A stretch of 8,354 nucleotides of DNA from an uncultured Oscillospiraceae bacterium. GTDB taxonomy: Bacteria; Bacillota; Clostridia; Oscillospirales; Acutalibacteraceae. Location: positions 1 to 8,354 of the forward strand of contig CAUDRD010000058.1 in assembly GCA_958451705.1 (NCBI GenBank), given 5' to 3'. Made by a program: the position numbers and the translations under genes. Positions within the stretch are counted from its first letter, which is position 1. Every line of letters starts with the position of its first letter. Positions 6,219 through 8,354 of the stretch are shown piece by piece. Below the pieces are notes generated by a model. That model was not told the origin of the DNA, did no database searches, and saw only the letters and a list, made by a program, of their open reading frames with translations.

Positions 6219-7337
6219 TTATTTCTTAAAGAATTTCTCAATATCCGAAGAGAACCAGTCCTCGTCATCTGATGACTTCTTAGAGCTGCTGAAATCTTCA
6301 ACGTGCTTTTTCTCCTCTACAGCGGGAGCTTTCTCTTCAGGCTTTGCGGAAGAGGAGGAAACATCAACCTTCTTTTCTGAGTTATCACCGAAGCTTGTTG
6401 CAATAACAGTAATTATCATCTCATCGTCAAGAGCCTCGTCAAAGGAAACACCGAAAATAACGTTTGAATCCTCGTTAGTGGCGTCGGTGATAATTCCGCA
6501 AGCTGTCTCGACTTCATCAAGACCGATATCCGCAGAGGACTTAATGCTGATAATAATTCCCTTTGCGCCGTTGATTGTAGTCTCAAGAAGCGGACTTGAA
6601 ATAGCAAGCTTTGCAGCCTGTTCGGCCTTATCCTTGCCGCTGGCTCTGCCGACGCCCATATGAGCGTGACCGGCGTTCTGCATAACTGCAGTAACATCGG
6701 CAAAGTCAAGGTTAATATATCCGGGAACCTTAATAAGCTCCGAAACACTCTGAACACCCTGAAGAAGCACGTTATCGGCAGCTTCGAAAGCGTTGGCAAA
6801 AGTGATCTTTTCTTCTGAAACATATTTAAGGCGCTCGTTGGGGATTATTATAAGGCTGTCAACCTGCTCTGCAAGATTTGCAATGCCGGCCTCTGCTTGT
6901 TCCATACGGCGTCTGCCCTCAAAAGCAAAGGGCTTAGTGACAATACCGACAGTAAGTATACCCATTTCTCTTGCAATGGAAGCTATAACGGGAGCTGCAC
7001 CTGTTCCTGTTCCACCGCCCATACCGGCAGTGATAAAGACCATATCAGTGCTCTTAAGAGCGTCGCTGATAGCTTCTCTGCTCTCTTCAGCGGAACGCTG
7101 GCCGACTTCCGGCTTTGCACCTGCACCCTGTCCCTTTGTGATCTTCTCGCCTATCTGAATTTTATGTGTAGCCTGAGAATGCATAAGAGCCTGTTTATCG
7201 GTATTGACGGAAATAAACTCAACACCCTGAATCTGCGCTCTTATCATTCTGTTTATAGCATTACCGCCGCCTCCGCCGACGCCGATTACTTTTATCTGAA
7301 CAACACTGTCAAAATCGTTATCAATCTGAAATGACAT
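6219..7337 (-). CDS. ftsZ: Cell division protein FtsZ
   Basis: FtsZ is the tubulin-like GTPase that polymerises into the cytokinetic ring at midcell. The GTP-binding core occupies about residues 12-315. It includes VIGVGGGGGNA at 17-27, the tubulin signature GGGTGTG at 107-113, and the T7 catalytic loop NLDFAD at 209-214 that completes the active site of the neighbouring subunit. A charged, Ser/Glu/Lys-rich disordered linker (about 318-360) leads to the C-terminal peptide, DIEKFFKK at 365-372, which normally binds FtsA, SepF or other tethers. It resembles the usual D-I-P-x-F-[IL] pattern but lacks the proline. The length, 372 aa, is normal. GGAGG at 7345-7349 is seven bases from the ATG and fixes the start. 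divIB lies upstream on the same strand, with no ftsA between them. A terminator follows the gene, so ftsZ ends its transcript. Confidence 0.98.
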   Translation of the reverse strand: MSFQIDNDFDSVVQIKVIGVGGGGGNAINRMIRAQIQGVEFISVNTDKQALMHSQATHKIQIGEKITKGQGAGAKPEVGQRSAEESREAISDALKSTDMVFITAGMGGGTGTGAAPVIASIAREMGILTVGIVTKPFAFEGRRRMEQAEAGIANLAEQVDSLIIIPNERLKYVSEEKITFANAFEAADNVLLQGVQSVSELIKVPGYINLDFADVTAVMQNAGHAHMGVGRASGKDKAEQAAKLAISSPLLETTINGAKGIIISIKSSADIGLDEVETACGIITDATNEDSNVIFGVSFDEALDDEMIITVIATSFGDNSEKKVDVSSSSAKPEEKAPAVEEKKHVEDFSSSKKSSDDEDWFSSDIEKFFKK

Positions 7338-7404
7338 TTAACTTCCTCCCGCTGTTGATGAAATACTATTTTATTCAATTTAGACAATTATACAAATTTA
7401 CCAT

Positions 7405-7436
7405 ATTATACTACCATGCCTACGATAAAAATACAA
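7405..7436 (-). promoter_or_regulatory. Candidate promoter for ftsZ
   Basis: In the 164-base gap before ftsZ, on the minus strand, TTGTAT (7431-7436) stands 17 bases from TAGTAT (7408-7413) and 20 from a perfect TATAAT (7405-7410). Either may serve as the -10 box. A second TATAAT lies closer to the gene without a partner. I see no terminator after divIB, so ftsZ is probably expressed both from upstream and from here. Confidence 0.45.
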
Positions 7437-7501
7437 TCATCTGTAATTAGAAATATTATAATTTTTCCGTTTTTTTTTGGTGGTTTATCCAATTATCAAT
7501 T

Positions 7502-8341
7502 TCAATTTGTTTCGATTTCCGGCGAAAAATACGCTTTTCCGTCGTATGTTAAATCAAAGGTGCCTTTAACGGAATTGCCGTTTGCCTTTTCCCTTTTAAT
7601 CGCCTCACCGGCAAGAAGAAGTTTTCTGTCTATTGTATCGGCGGAAACTTCACCGATTTTCAGCGTTGTCTCACCCTTTTCGCATACAATCTTTATATTT
7701 AAAGAATCGCTTAAATCGTAATAAGTTACATTAAGACCGGCTTTTTGAGCAGCGTTTACTAAAACAGACAAACTGCTCATAACCTTAGCATCCTTGAGAA
7801 CAATTTGTGAGCCTACATCAGCCTTCTGAACTCCTGACAGATTGAGTACGGGAATCGACTCGTCAATAGAGTCCGTCTTTTCGAGAACCTTACTGTCTTT
7901 ATCAAGGAGAATATAGCCTGTATCAGTACGCACAGCACAGGAAGGAGCTGCGCTTTCTACGGTTATTGTTACGGTATCAGGTATACTGCGCTTTATAGTG
8001 GCTGTACCGATATAGGGAAGTGCTCTTGTAATTGAAGCAGAGACGTTTTCAGCGGAAAATCCGAAAAGACTGTCTCCTTCGGCTAAGCCTGAGCTTTTTA
8101 TTATCTGCTCAGCAGTATACTGAGTTTCACCTACTACAGTTATAGTCGTGACTTTAAAGAACACTGTAAAACAAAGAGTAACTGCTACCGCAGCAAGGAA
8201 AAGGAAAAAAAGAAGTCCTGTAAATATGCGCTTAATGCGGTTCTTTCTCCGCCTTGCCATTGCATACTCACGGCGTCTTTCATCCCTGGACTTCGGCTCC
8301 GGAGGTGGTGTTCTTTTTGTTTTCGCATTCTCTTTCTTCAT
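7502..8341 (-). CDS. ftsQ: Cell division protein DivIB/FtsQ (POTRA domain)
   Basis: The 279-residue protein is a single-pass membrane component of the septal peptidoglycan synthesis complex, where it partners FtsL and DivIC. A basic, Pro/Arg-rich cytoplasmic tail (1-38) precedes one transmembrane helix (about 39-62, RIFTGLLFFLFLAAVAV at its core). The POTRA domain follows at about 63-131, with FKVTTITVVGETQYTAEQI at its start and SIPDTVTITVES at its end. The beta domain covers about 135-270 and closes with the family-like GTFDLTYDGKAYF. Length and order are normal for Gram-positive DivIB. AAGGA at 8345-8349 lies very close to the ATG (three bases), while another AGGA at 8351-8354 is nine bases away. 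The promoter and upstream neighbours lie outside the window. It is the only large gene here ending in TGA, followed in frame by AAT, a second TGA and TAA. The dcw context with ftsZ supports the assignment. Confidence 0.95.
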   Translation of the reverse strand: MKKENAKTKRTPPPEPKSRDERRREYAMARRRKNRIKRIFTGLLFFLFLAAVAVTLCFTVFFKVTTITVVGETQYTAEQIIKSSGLAEGDSLFGFSAENVSASITRALPYIGTATIKRSIPDTVTITVESAAPSCAVRTDTGYILLDKDSKVLEKTDSIDESIPVLNLSGVQKADVGSQIVLKDAKVMSSLSVLVNAAQKAGLNVTYYDLSDSLNIKIVCEKGETTLKIGEVSADTIDRKLLLAGEAIKREKANGNSVKGTFDLTYDGKAYFSPEIETN

Positions 8342-8354
8342 AATTCCTTATCCT

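Noticed and set aside
6416..6823. 135-codon minus-strand frame inside ftsZ
   Set aside because: It overlaps the strongly conserved ftsZ core in another frame and has a low-complexity Leu/Arg/Ser/Pro-rich composition typical of a shifted frame.
6793..7334. Two long plus-strand frames opposite ftsZ
   Set aside because: They mirror ftsZ codons on the opposite strand, with Ala/Pro/Ser- or Ser/Cys-rich translations and no convincing ribosome binding site.
7416..7721. 101-codon plus-strand frame across the divIB end and the spacer before ftsZ
   Set aside because: Most of it is antisense to divIB, and the hydrophobic start arises from a T-rich spacer including a run of nine T. No ribosome binding site is seen.

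Overview
The window looks like chromosomal DNA of a low-to-mid GC Gram-positive anaerobe of the class Clostridia, most likely a gut Oscillospiraceae/Ruminococcaceae-type organism. This rests on a DivIB (FtsQ) gene directly before ftsZ with no ftsA between them, on AGGAG-type ribosome binding sites, sigma-A-like promoters and AT-rich spacers, and on a GH2 beta-mannosidase beside a MocR-type regulator. The lineage is inferred from gene style; the window has no rRNA or other marker. I see no mobile element, CRISPR array, tRNA or rRNA.

Layout. All six large genes lie on the minus strand, so they are transcribed from high to low coordinates. (1) 8341-7502 encodes DivIB/FtsQ, and 7337-6219 encodes FtsZ after a 164-base gap with a possible promoter. 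(2) A terminator hairpin at 6148-6182 closes ftsZ on one side. On the other side it closes a small plus-strand gene, the only plus-strand gene in the window. (3) That gene starts at 5869 behind a near-perfect ribosome binding site. Its frame is interrupted by an in-frame TGA at 6022-6024 and then stays open for 39 more coding-looking codons to a TAA at 6142-6144. (4) A 188-base divergent spacer with repeat elements leads to a MocR/GntR-type regulator (5680-4295). (5) Next comes a beta-mannosidase (4178-1635) with its own promoter, an inverted repeat filling that promoter's spacer, and a clear terminator. (6) Last is a two-gene operon with its own promoter: sfsA (1509-796) and, one base later, a small ABC/SMC-type ATPase (794-60).

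How the genes relate. DivIB and FtsZ both act in cell division: FtsZ forms the cytoplasmic ring and DivIB belongs to the membrane-bound septal wall synthesis complex. The beta-mannosidase is a cytoplasmic enzyme for beta-mannosyl sugars taken up by the cell. The MocR protein upstream may or may not control it. SfsA and the ATPase are probably translated together; their joint task is unknown.

The best candidate for something undescribed is the small plus-strand gene: an Asn/Lys-rich basic half and an acidic half separated by a TGA, with a potential stem-loop starting two bases after that TGA. It could be programmed readthrough, a recent nonsense mutation or a sequence error, and the window alone cannot decide. 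The rest is ordinary chromosomal content with a few regulatory details worth checking.
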